64,000 bases of DNA, from positions 4,965,001-5,029,000 of the forward strand of contig NZ_JAQFIL010000001.1 in NCBI RefSeq assembly GCF_029504655.1, given 5' to 3'. This document shows, in pieces, positions 62,870 through 64,000 of the stretch. The notes beneath the pieces are model-generated. The model saw only the letters and a program-made list of their open reading frames with translations, made no database searches and was not told the origin of the DNA. Each line of letters opens with the position of its first letter. Within the stretch, counting starts at the first letter, position 1. Source of the stretch: Catalinimonas alkaloidigena. Lineage in GTDB: Bacteria > Bacteroidota > Bacteroidia > Cytophagales > Cyclobacteriaceae. Made by a program: the position numbers and the translations under genes.

Positions 62870-64000
62870 TTAAAGAATGGCCTTGATACCAAGCGATAAT
62901 ATCCTGGCACTGGGGTATTCGCCCTGAGAAAAACCAAGCGCTACATTATCTCTACCGAACATACTTGTTTCGGGATCATTCAACCTAAAGTCAGACAGGA
63001 CAAATAAATTAGTACCTGTGAAGTACACGCTGATACTTTTGAAGCCATTTAAGCCCCAGCGCTCAACCGGAAGATTATAGGTAAGCTTCAGGTTTTTGAG
63101 CCGCATATGGGTACCATCCTCTATCATTTCAGAATTATTTTTAATTTCTGACAAGGCCGCTACCGCACCTGCCCGGGGTATATCCGAATCGGGGTTTTCA
63201 GGAGTCCATCTGTCTAAGGTCTCAGCGTATTTGGTTCTTTCCGCTCTTCCGAAGAAAGCTGTTTGTGTCAGGCTGTTAAACACTTCATTGCCGTAGGTGC
63301 CCTGAAAGAAAAAATCAAGGCTCCAGTTTCCGTAAGAGACCGTGTTCTGAAACCCATAGATAAAATCCGGTTGCGGGCTTCCCAGTACGATGAAGTCATC
63401 TTCCGTAATCTGCTGATCTCCATCGGTATCTCCGAAGCGGGGGCCACCTACATCCTGCCCTACCTGGCCGGAAGCATCTATCTCTTCCTGCGATTTCCAG
63501 GTACCCAGATAATTCACGCCAACAAATACCGGAGCAGTCTCTCCAACGATTAAGCGGCCTCCGGGACCACCCTGTCCGGTAGCTGAAGGATCTACCACAT
63601 CAATCAAATCAACGCCACCCAGGTCTACCACTTCGTTTCTGTTACCGGAAAGTGTAAGCATGCTGGACCACCGCCAGTCATTTTGAGAAACGTTTACCGT
63701 GTTCAGGATAAACTCTAATCCGCTATTCCTCATTTCTCCGAGGTTTTGCAGACGGCTCACGAAGCCAGTCTGACGGGGAATCTGCACATTCAGCAGCAGG
63801 TCTTCTGTTCTTTTGTTGTAATAGTCCAGTTCAAAGGAAAGCCTGCCTTCCAGGAAAGAAGCTTCCAGACCGATATCAAACTGATTCGTGGTTTCCCACC
63901 TCAGCTCATCATTAGCCGGTCTTCCCAAAGTAACTCCCGCCTGCTCCAATCCATTAAAAGTTGTATTGGCGTTGTCCAGCAGGGCGAGTGTTCGGAAAGA
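62870..64000 (-). CDS. SusC/RagA family TonB-dependent transporter 3 (3' part only)
   Basis: The C-terminal 377 residues of a SusC-type barrel; the frame is open to the window edge (base 64000), so plug and signal lie outside. Typical segments are ELRWETTNQFDIGLEASFL, GLEFILNT, FGDTDGDQQITEDD, and an end at SLGIKAIL. It is not closely similar to SusC1 or SusC2. It pairs with SusD3. Confidence 0.92.
   Translation of the reverse strand, partial: SFRTLALLDNANTTFNGLEQAGVTLGRPANDELRWETTNQFDIGLEASFLEGRLSFELDYYNKRTEDLLLNVQIPRQTGFVSRLQNLGEMRNSGLEFILNTVNVSQNDWRWSSMLTLSGNRNEVVDLGGVDLIDVVDPSATGQGGPGGRLIVGETAPVFVGVNYLGTWKSQEEIDASGQVGQDVGGPRFGDTDGDQQITEDDFIVLGSPQPDFIYGFQNTVSYGNWSLDFFFQGTYGNEVFNSLTQTAFFGRAERTKYAETLDRWTPENPDSDIPRAGAVAALSEIKNNSEMIEDGTHMRLKNLKLTYNLPVERWGLNGFKSISVYFTGTNLFVLSDFRLNDPETSMFGRDNVALGFSQGEYPSARILSLGIKAIL

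Noticed and set aside
1..64000. CRISPR arrays, IS elements, prophage, tRNA or rRNA genes
   Set aside because: I looked for regularly spaced repeats, transposase frames, integrases and cloverleaf or rRNA-like stretches and saw none.

Overview
The window reads as chromosomal DNA of a Bacteroidota bacterium, most likely order Cytophagales. The support is three SusC/SusD pairs, lipoprotein signals, a FecI/FecR/TonB-receptor signalling set, DUF4270 and MbnP family proteins, and promoters of the Bacteroidota -7 type (TAnnTTTG). I saw no rRNA, tRNA, insertion sequence, phage gene or CRISPR array.

Region 1 (1-35106) is a large catabolic locus. Leftward unit A (13930 to 666) encodes SusC, SusD, two tandem ceramidase-family hydrolases, a GH32/43-like propeller, a hexapeptide acyltransferase, an N-sulfatase-like sulfatase and a sialidase-fold protein. 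Leftward unit B (21757 to 14559) encodes a paralogous SusC/SusD pair and two Asp-box propeller proteins. A phytanoyl-CoA dioxygenase-like gene stands alone at 22306. An AraC-family regulator (23206-24087) sits opposite an 11-gene rightward operon (24268-35106): RidA, two hydroxyacyl-CoA-dehydrogenase-like proteins, a glutamate-semialdehyde-aminomutase-like transaminase, an M19 dipeptidase, a cytoplasmic ceramidase-like protein, a D-threonine-aldolase-like enzyme, an HpcH-type aldolase, an aldo/keto reductase, a Gfo/Idh/MocA oxidoreductase and an SDR. Four promoters here (susC1, susC2, phyH, ridA) carry a 31-bp element exactly 20 bp upstream of a -7 box. I read it as the AraC protein's operator, tying the locus into one regulon for uptake, outer hydrolysis and inner breakdown of an unknown, probably amide-, amino- or N-sulfo-containing substrate.

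Region 2 (35107-43905) holds a surface metallophosphoesterase, an MntR/DtxR regulator, and four uncharacterised envelope or coiled-coil genes (38614-41730). These run opposite an ECF sigma factor, a coupled 61-residue protein and an MscS-type channel. Matched divergent ECF-type promoters lie between the two arms. A 49-bp piece of the mntR promoter recurs as a relic at 43582.

Region 3 (43906-49191) looks like a copper-type locus: a doubled module (small Cys protein plus MbnP), then a MauG/MbnH-like dihaem protein and a CDxCGC protein. Region 4 (49317-58791) has an S41 protease, a Kelch lipoprotein, a frameshifted DUF4270 gene, an unknown lipoprotein, and a TonB receptor/FecR/sigma set. Region 5 (59013-64000) has a small DUF6515-like gene, a sulfatase with an atypical CTETR active-site motif, and a third SusD/SusC pair cut by the window edge.
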